Virus record (IMG/VR): IMGVR_UViG_3300030118_002208 | Coordinates: 1-39,958 of that record | Strand: one strand, 5' to 3' | Origin: a virus | Length of the DNA stretch: 39,958 nucleotides | Shown: positions 8,163 to 16,297 of the stretch, in pieces | Position numbering within the stretch: position 1 is the stretch's first letter | Layout: every line of letters starts with the position of its first letter | Translations under genes and position numbers: made by a program | The notes under the pieces: generated by a model | What the model was told of the DNA's origin: nothing | Seen by the model: the letters and a program-made list of their open reading frames with translations, nothing else | The model's database searches: none

Positions 8163-9566
8163 TCAACTCCTGAATCTTCGGGTCTTAGCCATGAAGGTCT
8201 TAACCCCCTTGACTATATCAGATATACTCTGTGCCTTATCTCTTTCAGTAATGGCAAAAGCACCTTCTTCCGCTAATCGTAATTCTCCTGTTTTATCAAG
8301 AATCATCCCATAAACAGTGATTTCTCTTGTTTCTGACTCACCCTCTTTTAAGTCCGGCAGTGATATTGTTCCTTTCTTGAGCGATTGATATCCATATACA
8401 GCGATAACAAACGTCACCTTTCCTACATCTAGGTCTAGGTAGTTTCTAGTAAGTTCAGAAAGAGTTGGCTCTTTTCCTTCACCTACTCCTCTCAATGCCT
8501 TGTCTCTATCTCGTACTCTTCTTGCTTTCATGAAGTTAGACTTTTCTAGAATCTCTTTAGCAACCTTAGACACTTGATTATCTTCTAGTTTTATCATACT
8601 GGTGAGGAAAGAAGCAGCCTTATCCCTGCCCTTTTGTGTCTTGGCATCAAACTCATTGTTTCCTATTCTATACACGGTAGGAACAACGTCTTCCATCTCC
8701 TTAACGTATCCTCTCTCTATCTCTATCTTATCAGAAGACATTCCTAGAAGTCTGTCAAATCTAGTTTTATTCAGAGTAACAGTTTCTTCCTTTTCGTTCT
8801 TGGGGATGAAACGAAGATGCTCACTATCAAAATCATCGAATCCATCATCTTTCAGTAGGGACTTTAGATATGCCTCTAAATCCCATGTGTAAGAGATTCT
8901 ACCTTTTGTCTGCTCATCACTTTTATCTTCTGTTTTATATTTTTCAATTTTACTTGCATCAAAGAGGCTTTCGTCTTTGTCAATAGTTTCCATGACTTTA
9001 GACATCTTACCATTCTTCGCAGTCCCTTCGTATGTCTGACCTAGATATGCGGGTAACAGCAGTTGCTCAAAAGTCACTTCCTTTTCTTTTATGACTTTAG
9101 CCACAGGGCTTGGTTTACCTTTTACTGATTCTAAGTATTTCTCATATGCCTCATCCGAGTTGAAATCACTTCTTTCCTTTGCACCACTGCCAAACAACTC
9201 AAACATTGCAGAACCCTTCTTACCGGGCAAGTTGTCATCTATCTGATTGACAGTCTCATACACAGGAAGAGCCAGTGCCTTCTTCACAAGTTTCCCCATG
9301 TAATCCTCATACTTTTGAAAATCTTCCTCTGTCTTGAAGTCGGAATCAGTAAGTGACATCAATATTCTGAAGTCTCTCTTAACAGTGTCAGGTGTGAATC
9401 TCCTACTTGATTTCATTTGCTTCTGAAGCATCTTAAGAACGAAGGTTCGTAGAATAACAGAAGCATCATTTGTTGGTTCAACAGTCGCACTATCAACAGA
9501 TGCATCATCTAGGTTGAATGTATCTTTGAGTTCGCTATCATTGCTACTGTCGATAGTTAAACTCAT
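8163..9566 (-). CDS. Unassigned virion-module protein, 467 residues
   Basis: I do not recognise this family. It is highly charged (many Lys, Glu, Asp) and predicted largely helical in its first 330 residues, beginning MSLTIDSSNDSELKDTFNLD. The last 110 residues are more beta-like, with VTFVIAVYGYQSLKKGTISL and ITVYGMILDKTGELRL. There are no transmembrane segments or catalytic motifs. It lies between a proline/glutamine-rich protein and the connector, so a structural or neck role is possible but not shown. Confidence 0.65.
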   Translation of the reverse strand: MSLTIDSSNDSELKDTFNLDDASVDSATVEPTNDASVILRTFVLKMLQKQMKSSRRFTPDTVKRDFRILMSLTDSDFKTEEDFQKYEDYMGKLVKKALALPVYETVNQIDDNLPGKKGSAMFELFGSGAKERSDFNSDEAYEKYLESVKGKPSPVAKVIKEKEVTFEQLLLPAYLGQTYEGTAKNGKMSKVMETIDKDESLFDASKIEKYKTEDKSDEQTKGRISYTWDLEAYLKSLLKDDGFDDFDSEHLRFIPKNEKEETVTLNKTRFDRLLGMSSDKIEIERGYVKEMEDVVPTVYRIGNNEFDAKTQKGRDKAASFLTSMIKLEDNQVSKVAKEILEKSNFMKARRVRDRDKALRGVGEGKEPTLSELTRNYLDLDVGKVTFVIAVYGYQSLKKGTISLPDLKEGESETREITVYGMILDKTGELRLAEEGAFAITERDKAQSISDIVKGVKTFMAKTRRFRS

Positions 9567-9580
9567 ACATTAAATTCCAC

Positions 9581-10282
9581 CTATGCCAACCACTTCGCCC
9601 AAGCAACCCCTTTACTCAAAGCACCAGCGAGTCCAAGACCACTAGTTGGTGGGGTGTATGATGGTTGACCAGTATTGGGGTCTATCCAATACGGGTTATT
9701 GTATTGGTCATATCCAGCAGGTGGAATAGGATATCCTGATTGATTGTTGAAAGCCATCTGCTGTTGCATCATTTGCTGGTTCATTCCTCCCATAGCAGGT
9801 GCGCCCTGTATGTTAGCAGGTACGCCTTGTTGTGGCATTCCTTGCTGTTGCATACCGCCCATCTGTGTTTCTTGTGATGGTGAAGCAAAGCCTTGTGACT
9901 CTAGATACTGCTGCTTTGCCATTCTTCTCTGCATTATTACTTCAGAGTTAACTGCACTGGCTAGTAGATTGACTATATCCAAGTCTATGTTCTCTTGAGT
10001 GATAGAAGTAAACTCGCTGAGAGAATCAGGGTGTATCTCTAAGTCTCCATTGGTATTAGATACAAATTTCATTTTGACTAGCATCTGACTGACAACTCTA
10101 GTCATTACATCTTCCATCATTTTCTCAAACGCATTTAGGAATGGTTCTCCATGATACTGAAAGAATTCTTCCACATGATTCTCTTGCAAAGTTAAGAGAT
10201 TGTTAGTCATTTTAAAGTTGGCTTGCCCCATTGTATTAATCTGAGAAGACAAGGCCGAGTTGCTCGTTCCGAATACACCCAT
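9581..10282 (-). CDS. Met/Gln/Pro-rich structural protein
   Basis: A 233-residue protein. The ATG at 10282 overlaps the upstream stop (TGATG) and has AGGTGG six bases before it. Residues 1-125 are helical (NLLTLQENHVEEFFQYHGEP). Residues 140-185 form a low-complexity Met-Gln-Gly-Pro tract, such as MGGMQQQGMPQQGVP, and the C-terminus includes YWIDPNTGQPSYTPP. A helical head plus a flexible linker looks like a virion or scaffold-associated protein. No homologous family recognised. Confidence 0.65.
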   Translation of the reverse strand: MGVFGTSNSALSSQINTMGQANFKMTNNLLTLQENHVEEFFQYHGEPFLNAFEKMMEDVMTRVVSQMLVKMKFVSNTNGDLEIHPDSLSEFTSITQENIDLDIVNLLASAVNSEVIMQRRMAKQQYLESQGFASPSQETQMGGMQQQGMPQQGVPANIQGAPAMGGMNQQMMQQQMAFNNQSGYPIPPAGYDQYNNPYWIDPNTGQPSYTPPTSGLGLAGALSKGVAWAKWLA

Positions 10283-10962
10283 CACTCGCCACCTTCCTGT
10301 GCTTCAATCTTAACGCCTTCGGTCAATAAAGATTTAATCTTAGCAGACATGGCAGTATTCTGTATCATCAAAGCATAGAGTTGCTCTTCTTTTGATGAGT
10401 TCTCACTAACTGGTGGCTCTATTGTCCATCCTAGAGAGGTAAGAGAATTAATGTCCTCTTGCTTTAGTTGTGTTATTGGCCCTGATTTTACAAGATTCAC
10501 TGGATTCAAACTTTTAGCAGATGGCATGTAGGCACTAAATGAAAGTCCGTGTTCCTCTGCTAGTATCTGTTGCTCTAGCATCTCATATTGCATGTGTATC
10601 CCTGCGTGTTTCTCACAGTAAGTTCCCCTCATTGGATATCCCTTGCGAACCTTGTGCAGTGGAAGCGGGGGTCTTCTGCTATCATTGGCAGTCCACACTT
10701 TCTGAGTTCCACATATCACACATCTATCCTTTATGTTATATTTGAAACTATAAGGTATCTTGAGAAAGGTTTTCTTCTCAGGTCTAAGAACCTTAACAAT
10801 CTCTTTCAACTGTTTCTTTGGTTTCATAGATTTATACTCATATGGCATTATTGGCCCTGCTGCTCTTGCGGCAGTCAACCTATCCATGAATGGATTAGGG
10901 CCAGCATTCACTGTTGCATTCGTTGCTCCTATTAAACTAGGGGGGTTAAATTGCATAGACAT
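10282..10962 (-). CDS. Zinc-finger protein in head module
   Basis: A 226-residue protein beginning MSMQFNPPSLIGATNATVNA, with AGGAG nine bases upstream. A single metal site is visible around residues 80-120: CVICGTQKVW followed by CEKHAGIH, a CxxC...CxxH arrangement. The N-terminus is low complexity; a Lys-rich stretch (about 45-65) precedes the zinc site. It is stop/start-coupled to the Met/Gln-rich gene. Likely a structural zinc protein; nucleic-acid binding is possible but unproven. Confidence 0.65.
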   Translation of the reverse strand: MSMQFNPPSLIGATNATVNAGPNPFMDRLTAARAAGPIMPYEYKSMKPKKQLKEIVKVLRPEKKTFLKIPYSFKYNIKDRCVICGTQKVWTANDSRRPPLPLHKVRKGYPMRGTYCEKHAGIHMQYEMLEQQILAEEHGLSFSAYMPSAKSLNPVNLVKSGPITQLKQEDINSLTSLGWTIEPPVSENSSKEEQLYALMIQNTAMSAKIKSLLTEGVKIEAQEGGE

Positions 10963-11022
10963 TTTTTATTTCTCCTATCAATCTAAGTCTACCCTGCGGT
11001 AAGACCTGACTAACCTGACGCA

Positions 11023-11694
11023 TCAGTAGTCTTTTATCATTGTTAATATTCCACGGTAAACCATTTCAGAGTCTGACTTAGCACTTACTATGTATTTATG
11101 GCAAGGTATTCCAGTTTCATTCAACTTCTGCAAACCCGGTTTGAATGATTCAAAAATAGGGTGATTCTCTATTTTACCATCATAGGGATACTTGTCTTTC
11201 CATAAGTCGTACTTGTTTGCCCAAAGACCGACAGCCAAGGGATAGTCGTGGTCTTGTTTCTTCTTCTTTCTACCACCAATTGTCCAATATGGATTACAGA
11301 TTGTATCAACTAGAAATGTCCAAGACAACTGTTGCTCTATATCATAGTGCTTGCTTAGATGCCTGTCATCAAACATGAAGATGATGTATTTGACATGCCT
11401 TCCTCTCATGTCTCTGACCCATTCCTCCCAATAAACAGTCTGCCCACCTATGTCAGCAGTCTTTACAGTGTGAGCATCTCCATCTAGTTTGACGAACTTG
11501 CGAGTAGCCCTATGTCTGCCTACTGTACGTTTTTGTATTTCAGGTACTTCTCCTCTAGTCATCAGTTGTTTGTGTAGTGTAGTCTTACCTGCTTGACTAG
11601 CACCATAGATGCCGAAATTGATAGCATGAAGGCGGTTGTATAACTTGTTCATGGCTTCTACAATGAGTATTGCGAAACCTGCCATTACCGACAC
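11023..11694 (-). CDS. Arf/Ras-superfamily small GTPase
   Basis: A 223-residue protein (GTG start at 11694, GAGGTG five bases upstream; ATG 11685 is an alternative). All G motifs are visible: G1 GASQAGKT at 31-38, a switch I threonine in RTVG at 57, G3 DIGGQ at 81-85, G4 NKYD at 160-163 and G5 SAK at 204-206. The T-V-G and DxGGQ combination is the Arf / G-alpha / SR-beta signature rather than that of translation GTPases. The N-terminus has a short hydrophobic helix (AGFAILIVEAM) that could touch membrane. Its neighbours are three small membrane proteins and the capsid genes. A nucleotide-switch role in assembly or entry is inference. Confidence 0.85.
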   Translation of the reverse strand: MSVMAGFAILIVEAMNKLYNRLHAINFGIYGASQAGKTTLHKQLMTRGEVPEIQKRTVGRHRATRKFVKLDGDAHTVKTADIGGQTVYWEEWVRDMRGRHVKYIIFMFDDRHLSKHYDIEQQLSWTFLVDTICNPYWTIGGRKKKKQDHDYPLAVGLWANKYDLWKDKYPYDGKIENHPIFESFKPGLQKLNETGIPCHKYIVSAKSDSEMVYRGILTMIKDY

Positions 11695-11780
11695 ACTATC
11701 ACCTCGTCAGTGAGTCGGATGTCGAAGAGCATTAAAATGGTTGAGAAGTCAATGACCGCCCCAAAGAGAACTGAGTACAT
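11685..11780 (-). CDS. Hydrophobic microprotein, 31 residues
   Basis: A short frame, MYSVLFGAVIDFSTILMLFD then IRLTDEVIVCR, starting at an ATG with GAGG about 14 bases upstream. Its TAA overlaps an ATG of the GTPase gene (TAATG). It overlaps the 3' end of the upstream membrane gene by about 32 bases. The first 20 residues could form one transmembrane helix. The stop-start coupling on its 3' side supports it being real; the long overlap argues against. Confidence 0.4.
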   Translation of the reverse strand: MYSVLFGAVIDFSTILMLFDIRLTDEVIVCR

Positions 11781-11970
11781 GCCATCCAACCTCATACAAG
11801 TTGATTCCCCAAAGGGAAATAGCATGACCAACAAAGAAACTAGTTACTGAAGCAATTGCACCCCAAAGATAGAATCTAGCCCTTAGAAACCATACATCAG
11901 CAGAATGCGCTCTTTGAAGGTCATACGCTAGAGTAGATTCATCCATCCCAAATAGGATTTCACTTACCAT
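11749..11970 (-). CDS. Small membrane protein, 73 residues
   Basis: Begins MVSEILFGMDESTLAYDLQR, followed by a basic/aromatic stretch and a hydrophobic region from about residue 30 (FYLWGAIASVTSFFVGHAIS) to the Trp-rich C-terminus, so one or two membrane helices. It sits between another membrane protein and the GTPase. I see no holin-specific signature, but a role in membrane passage or lysis is possible. Confidence 0.62.
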   Translation of the reverse strand: MVSEILFGMDESTLAYDLQRAHSADVWFLRARFYLWGAIASVTSFFVGHAISLWGINLYEVGWHVLSSLWGGH

Positions 11971-11975
11971 CTAAA

Positions 11976-12404
11976 TCACTCATTGAAACCTGTCAAGAAA
12001 GTAGGGCTGACCGTTTGAACTTCCTGTGATGGCTGCATCACTGGAAGGTTTGGGTCTCCGTATACTGTTGGTGTTGTACCAAACTGCTGTTGGAAGCCTC
12101 TGAAAGACTCCCTAACTCTCTTACGGTTCTCCTCATCTCTTGCCTTTCTGTTCCAATAAGCGTTGATTTGTCGCTGAAGTAGAAAGTCCTCTATGTAGTC
12201 ATTAATCATCAAGTCGAACAATGCTTTCAGTATGACAATGCCACCTACCGTGAGAACACCGAATATCATAGCCACTGGATAAGGGCCATAGGCATTTACG
12301 AATGTAGAGCCGTATTGTGAGAAGAAGTACACATTGACTCCGCTAACTGCACCGACAAAAAGGACAGTCATTATTAGTCTAGTATCTGTATCTATGCTTG
12401 GCAT
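11976..12404 (-). CDS. Membrane protein with two helices and helical cytoplasmic tail
   Basis: A 142-residue protein. ATG 12404 has GAGGTGG five bases upstream, better than the TTG at 12422. Two hydrophobic segments, about residues 9-32 (IMTVLFVGAVSGVNVYFFSQ) and 41-64 (VAMIFGVLTVGGIVILKALF), are followed by a charged helix (YWNRKARDEENRKRVRESF) and a Pro/Thr-rich tail. Topology resembles a viral membrane protein or holin-like hairpin, but neither function is demonstrated. It is adjacent to a second small membrane protein and the GTPase. Confidence 0.65.
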   Translation of the reverse strand: MPSIDTDTRLIMTVLFVGAVSGVNVYFFSQYGSTFVNAYGPYPVAMIFGVLTVGGIVILKALFDLMINDYIEDFLLQRQINAYWNRKARDEENRKRVRESFRGFQQQFGTTPTVYGDPNLPVMQPSQEVQTVSPTFLTGFNE

Positions 12405-12414
12405 ATTAACCACC

Positions 12415-12711
12415 TCAAGCAAAGTTCACAGAGACAGTTCCTGTGCCACTAATCTGAACAAATATTCCATTGGCTACGAGAACACCATGTAGGTCTTGCT
12501 CGATAGTTTGAGCAGTGCCTCCTGCGTGTAATACTATTCGGGCAACCTCCTTCTTGCCCGATGTACTTGAACTATCACTGTCCCAAATCTTGACAGTCAT
12601 TAGAGCGTTAGCCGTTGATGTGGCATGAACGCTCATTATCTTGCAGTGATGCTTTACTGCAACGGTGCTTGTAGAAAGGACTCCTGTGCTGTTGCAGGTA
12701 GGTGATGACAT
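12415..12711 (-). CDS. Small beta-rich virion protein, 98 residues
   Basis: Begins MSSPTCNSTGVLSTSTVAVK; the start overlaps the upstream stop (TGATG). The sequence is Ser/Thr/Val-rich with alternating strands (ALMTVKIWDSDSSSTSG, IFVQISGTGTVSVNF), resembling a compact beta sandwich. Capsid decoration proteins, spikes and head fibres often look like this and lie near the capsid gene. No family recognised. Confidence 0.6.
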   Translation of the reverse strand: MSSPTCNSTGVLSTSTVAVKHHCKIMSVHATSTANALMTVKIWDSDSSSTSGKKEVARIVLHAGGTAQTIEQDLHGVLVANGIFVQISGTGTVSVNFA

Positions 12712-13217
12712 CACTCTGCCCCCGACATCCTCTCTACTAGGTCGGCTTTCTTGCCATCAGTAGATAGTCCCTTTTCCTCAAGCATTTCTTTTAGTTGCTT
12801 CACAGTATATTGTGAGTAGTCAACAGCCTCTTCTTCAGCCTCTTCTTCAACCTCTTCAGGCTCTTCTGCTGCTGGCTCTTCCTCTACGGGAGTCTCCTCT
12901 ACGGGAGTATCCTTAATGAGATTTGGAATGAAAGACTTCTTCGCAGAGGGGAATAGTGCAGTCCTTACTGCCTTTGCATCTCCCTCAAGGTCGAACTCTT
13001 TCTTGAGTAGGTTAAGGAGATACTCGTTAAGTCCTAGTATCTCACTTGAATCCGTTGAATCAAACTCAACGACTAATCCGCTATCTCCTAGCATTCCTAT
13101 TGCTATTCCTAACGGAACTTTTGTTTCTTCTTGCGCTGTTAATGCGTATGTTTGACCGCCTCTTCTCAATACGAGAGGGCCAGTTGGTCTATGTCTAACT
13201 AACTTTACTTTTGCCAT
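12711..13217 (-). CDS. SAP-domain protein of head module
   Basis: A 168-residue protein starting MAKVKLVRHRPTGPLVLRRG, with AAGGTG just upstream. Residues 1-60 are beta-rich. Residues 95-130 form an acidic linker (TPVEETPVEEEPAAEEPEEV). Residues about 133-168 form a SAP-type helix-extended-helix, YTVKQLKEMLEEKGLSTDGK then KADLVERM, which in other proteins binds DNA. The acidic linker overlaps a 14-base tandem DNA repeat. A similar architecture (virion-side domain, acidic linker, SAP tail) occurs in many phage head-completion or capsid-associated proteins. DNA packaging or gating is inference. Confidence 0.7.
   Translation of the reverse strand: MAKVKLVRHRPTGPLVLRRGGQTYALTAQEETKVPLGIAIGMLGDSGLVVEFDSTDSSEILGLNEYLLNLLKKEFDLEGDAKAVRTALFPSAKKSFIPNLIKDTPVEETPVEEEPAAEEPEEVEEEAEEEAVDYSQYTVKQLKEMLEEKGLSTDGKKADLVERMSGAE
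12880..12908 (-). repeat. Short tandem repeat, 15-base period
   Basis: The plus-strand unit TCCTCTACGGGAGT occurs at 12880-12893 and 12895-12908. It encodes the duplicated TPVEE of the acidic linker in the SAP-domain protein and is likely a slippage duplication. Confidence 0.8.
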
Positions 13218-13307
13218 AATAACACCTTATTTTTTTTGTTGGTAGTAACCCCTGCCCTGTTACGGGCAGAGGCCACTACTTTACGTTATCACTTAATCAT
13301 TGTTGTT
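13218..13307 (-). promoter_or_regulatory. Intergenic leader with GC hairpin
   Basis: A 90-base gap, long for this operon. It holds a perfect hairpin, CTGCCC (13252-13257) with GGGCAG (13264-13269) and a six-base loop. On the minus strand it is followed by an A8 run (13237-13230) and AAGGTG before the next ATG. There is no T-tract after the hairpin on the coding strand, so it looks more like a processing/attenuation hairpin or promoter region than a terminator. It separates the abundant capsid genes from the rest. Confidence 0.45.
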
Positions 13308-13643
13308 TCAGAGATTACCATAGACACGGACTCTTACCATGCCTTCATCCCCTGTACCTGATTGTTGTGCAGAACCAGTAGACAGGATAAGTTTGGCACT
13401 TGTTCCTGACTCGTATGCCCCTGCTGTACTGATGACGGCTCTTGCACTGTGTCCAATCTCCTCTACACCTGTTACTAGAACGCAGTGTAGGGAAGACAGA
13501 CCCAATTCAGCAGCAGTCAGAGTTATTCCACCCTGAACGTATGCAGTTATGTTGACTATTGCATCAACCACATACTCGTCACCTGCGACCTTTGGGGCAG
13601 TTACGCCCTTATGGTCAGCAACTAGAGTAACTGCGTGTGTCAA
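13308..13643 (-). CDS. Capsid decoration-like protein
   Basis: A 111-residue protein with a TTG start preceded by GAGGTGATTAGAG. It is beta-rich and Ala/Gly/Val/Thr-rich (ITLTAAELGLSSLHCVLVTG, SAKLILSTGSAQQSG), ending MVRVRVYGNL. Phage decoration or small structural proteins downstream of the capsid gene commonly share this composition. It lies eleven bases after the capsid stop and just before the hairpin leader. The assignment rests on position and composition. Confidence 0.55.
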   Translation of the reverse strand: MTHAVTLVADHKGVTAPKVAGDEYVVDAIVNITAYVQGGITLTAAELGLSSLHCVLVTGVEEIGHSARAVISTAGAYESGTSAKLILSTGSAQQSGTGDEGMVRVRVYGNL

Positions 13644-13654
13644 CTCTAATCACC

Positions 13655-15016
13655 TCAAGCACTCTTGATGTTGGTTATCTTTCCTTGTCCCTTGAAGAAC
13701 GAACATCCGGTTTCACCCATCGTTCGGTACATTCCTTGGTTTCCAAGTTTGCCAACACCGAATGGGTTTCCGCTAGTGATACCATCCTCAAAGTATTGAG
13801 TAGGCTTCATCACCGATAGCCACAGATGGTCTGTGTCTAGGATGAGTATGTCACTCAACTCGTTGGTTGTGTTGCTACCAGTAGATGGCATGTCCTTGGT
13901 TGGGATAATTGGGATGTCGTAGTATGTTGCAACTCTGAATCCAACTTCCTGTCCCTTAACTCCACGAACTCCGTTGTGGGTTGGAACAATCTCTTTCCTG
14001 TCCATGAACCTCTCTTGGCTTTGTAGCAAGTCAGCAAGGTGCTGAACAGTGTCGTAGCCAGTCAAGATAACTTTCGGGTTTCCGCCGTTCTGCCTGATTC
14101 TCCTAATCATGTCGTTAAGCATGGTTAGGGTTAGAACTCTAGCATCGCCAGCAGCATATCCTGCACCGAAGTCAACCTCTGCATCCAAGAAGGAAGCAGT
14201 TCCAGTTGCAGCGTTGCTTGAAACAGCCACAGTTCGGCTAGTACCGAATAGCCTTACTACATCAGCAACAACAGCAGACGAATCTCCGTTGTTAGCACCA
14301 GTATCCAATAGGTTTGCGTTATACATAGCAGCAATCTCACCAGCAGAGGAAACTATCTTCATCAGAGATGTGTAGTTTCGCTCGATGGTTGTTGCAGTTC
14401 CGTCATCATACCTCTCAAGAGGCATTACTAGCATCTTGCTCTGAGTCTCTGCGTGTAGTTTACCCATGTCCTCTCTAACGATTGCACGAATGTCACCAAC
14501 ACCGTCATCAATAGCAGCAAGTTCCATACCAAGTTCCGAGAACTCAAACAAGTGAGCAATCGTCTTTGGACTGACGTATAGTTTCTCATACTGAGGTGCA
14601 ATTGGTGGGATGTCGTTTCCAGTTCCTAGAGTTGCGTTCTCACCAACACCACCAATCTTGTCTGCTCTTGGTGTGTCTGAACCTTCAGCACCAGTTCCGA
14701 TTCCGAATGCAGAACCTGAGCCACCCTGCGCTCTGCTCTTTAGGACTCTCCATCCACTGGATGTGTAGGGTCTCTTTGCAAGCATAGCAAGAGGGTTAAC
14801 CTCTTGGTTTAGCATAGACCATACTTTCTGTCCGTAGAGAACGTTGTATAGGTCTCCCAATCCACTAGCAGCAGAAAACGGGTTGCTTGCTGCATCGTGG
14901 GGCGTTCCGAAACCACCGACAACACCAGCAGCCTTTAGCAGAGCATTGCCCTGTGCGCCAGCATAGCCGTAGGTGGCTGCTTCTAAGTCTTTTACTGTGT
15001 TAATATATCCACTCAT
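13655..15016 (-). CDS. Major capsid protein, HK97-fold
   Basis: A 453-residue protein immediately after the protease-scaffold. Features fitting an HK97-type capsid protein: an N-terminal helical arm (residues 1-50), NPLAMLAKRPYTSSGWRVLK, a long helix-rich centre (ELGMELAAIDDGVGDIRAIV), and a C-terminal beta part with SDILILDTDHLWLSVMKPTQ and GCSFFKGQGKITNI. DNDMIRRIRQNGG-like and VILTGYDT segments resemble the A-domain. The start at 15016 follows the previous stop by one base. Large capsid proteins in this family usually lose an N-terminal delta domain; here the separate scaffold probably plays that role. Confidence 0.88.
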   Translation of the reverse strand: MSGYINTVKDLEAATYGYAGAQGNALLKAAGVVGGFGTPHDAASNPFSAASGLGDLYNVLYGQKVWSMLNQEVNPLAMLAKRPYTSSGWRVLKSRAQGGSGSAFGIGTGAEGSDTPRADKIGGVGENATLGTGNDIPPIAPQYEKLYVSPKTIAHLFEFSELGMELAAIDDGVGDIRAIVREDMGKLHAETQSKMLVMPLERYDDGTATTIERNYTSLMKIVSSAGEIAAMYNANLLDTGANNGDSSAVVADVVRLFGTSRTVAVSSNAATGTASFLDAEVDFGAGYAAGDARVLTLTMLNDMIRRIRQNGGNPKVILTGYDTVQHLADLLQSQERFMDRKEIVPTHNGVRGVKGQEVGFRVATYYDIPIIPTKDMPSTGSNTTNELSDILILDTDHLWLSVMKPTQYFEDGITSGNPFGVGKLGNQGMYRTMGETGCSFFKGQGKITNIKSA

Positions 15017-15017
15017 T

Positions 15018-16259
15018 TTAGTTCACCTTCCTTGCGAGGTTGTGTATGTCTCCCCATGACATCTCAGCAACTGCATCAGCAGTTGTTGGGAATCCTTCAG
15101 GTAGAGAGAAAGCGACTTCTGTTGCTTTCCTTATCTCATCATCCTTTGCAGTGAGGGACTTGCGTAGTTCTGCAAACTCCTCTTTGAGAGCCGCTACTTC
15201 TGTTGAAGCATCGTACTCTGCTCGCTCTGCGGCTGATTTCTTAACTTCAAGTTCAGCAGCAAACCTGTCAGCGAATTGCTTCGATAGGTTATCGTAAGCC
15301 ATTGCCTCTAGTTGCTCTGCCTTGTAAGCCTCGTAAGCCTTCTCTACGTTCTCGGCACTGAGGTCGAGAGTTGTGAAGTCAGAACCCTCAAGACCCTTAG
15401 AGACTGATAGTGCAGCAGGTGCTGCGACTGGCTTTCCGTTTACTACAACGTTCTCGCCAGCCTCATAGTCTCTAGTCGAGTCTTCATCAAGAGCCTTCTC
15501 TTCCATATCCATGCTCTCAACTTCGTCTTCCTTCATAGACATTTTATCTTCATCCATGTCCATGCTCTCAACTTCTTCTTTTTCGGTCATCATTTTTTCA
15601 TCTTCTTTCATTTCCATTGTTTCCAATTCATCTTCTTTTGCGACTGTTTCACCAGTGACTTCACGAACCTGCGTTAACAGACCGTTGAGTTCTTCCAATG
15701 CTTTCGTCAATTTTTCCGTCATTTCTTTACCTCCTTTCGCTTTCAAAATGTCGAATTTCGCTTCAGGGTTTATTCCTTTTTCACATATAGTAACTTCATG
15801 CAACTCCAAGTTGTCAATCTCGTTGTATTCCCCGTATTCCTCCGATTTTCTTTCTCTCTTTGATATCGCTTGTCCACCGATACTAAAGGAACGTAGTGTG
15901 CCTTTTCTGATTCCTCTGTTTATTTCCTTTGCCTTCTCTATGTCATCTCTCATCTTGATAACTACATAGAATCCGACACCATCTACACCTGTCTTGTGTA
16001 ATGTACCATTGGAATCACGGTATTGCTCTATCACCTCTCCTACCTGAACGTTGGAATGATTTGACATGACGTTTCTGTAAGACTTCTCACTCATGAAATC
16101 TTTAACGGCTTTTTCTAATGCTTCTAGTGTAATCAAGTCATTCTGCTTATCTACTATTTCGATGGATGCATATCCTCCGATTACTAGATTATCTGACTTG
16201 AGAATAGTGAAATCACTAGAACTCTCTTGTCTAATCAATACCTCCTGTTCAGCAAACAC
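15018..16259 (-). CDS. Prohead protease (XkdF/S78-like) fused to scaffold; carries a C-terminal tag
   Basis: A 413-residue protein with a GTG start preceded by AGGTG. Residues 1-155 resemble XkdF/S78-like serine proteases: VIGGYASIEIVDKQNDLI, the MSNHSNVQVGEVIE histidine site (H68) and GTLRSFSIGG with the likely catalytic serine (S124 or S126). Residues 160-400 are a Lys/Glu/Met-rich coiled scaffold. The extreme C-terminus reads EMSWGDIHNLARKVN, closely like the MSWxDILK peptide that begins many other proteins here. In P22 and herpesviruses the scaffold C-terminus binds the capsid protein. The same peptide here as a cargo tag suggests shared docking (inference). Confidence 0.85.
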   Translation of the reverse strand: MFAEQEVLIRQESSSDFTILKSDNLVIGGYASIEIVDKQNDLITLEALEKAVKDFMSEKSYRNVMSNHSNVQVGEVIEQYRDSNGTLHKTGVDGVGFYVVIKMRDDIEKAKEINRGIRKGTLRSFSIGGQAISKRERKSEEYGEYNEIDNLELHEVTICEKGINPEAKFDILKAKGGKEMTEKLTKALEELNGLLTQVREVTGETVAKEDELETMEMKEDEKMMTEKEEVESMDMDEDKMSMKEDEVESMDMEEKALDEDSTRDYEAGENVVVNGKPVAAPAALSVSKGLEGSDFTTLDLSAENVEKAYEAYKAEQLEAMAYDNLSKQFADRFAAELEVKKSAAERAEYDASTEVAALKEEFAELRKSLTAKDDEIRKATEVAFSLPEGFPTTADAVAEMSWGDIHNLARKVN

Positions 16260-16276
16260 TCACAGCACCTATTCCT

Positions 16277-16287
16277 TTTACTATAAG
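16277..16287 (-). promoter_or_regulatory. Possible TATA box before protease-capsid genes
   Basis: In the short gap between the ligase and protease genes the minus strand reads TTATAGTAAAA, 18-28 bases before the GTG start. This could serve as an archaeal TATA element for the head operon. It is a single weak match. Confidence 0.3.
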
Positions 16288-16297
16288 AAGTAGGCGG

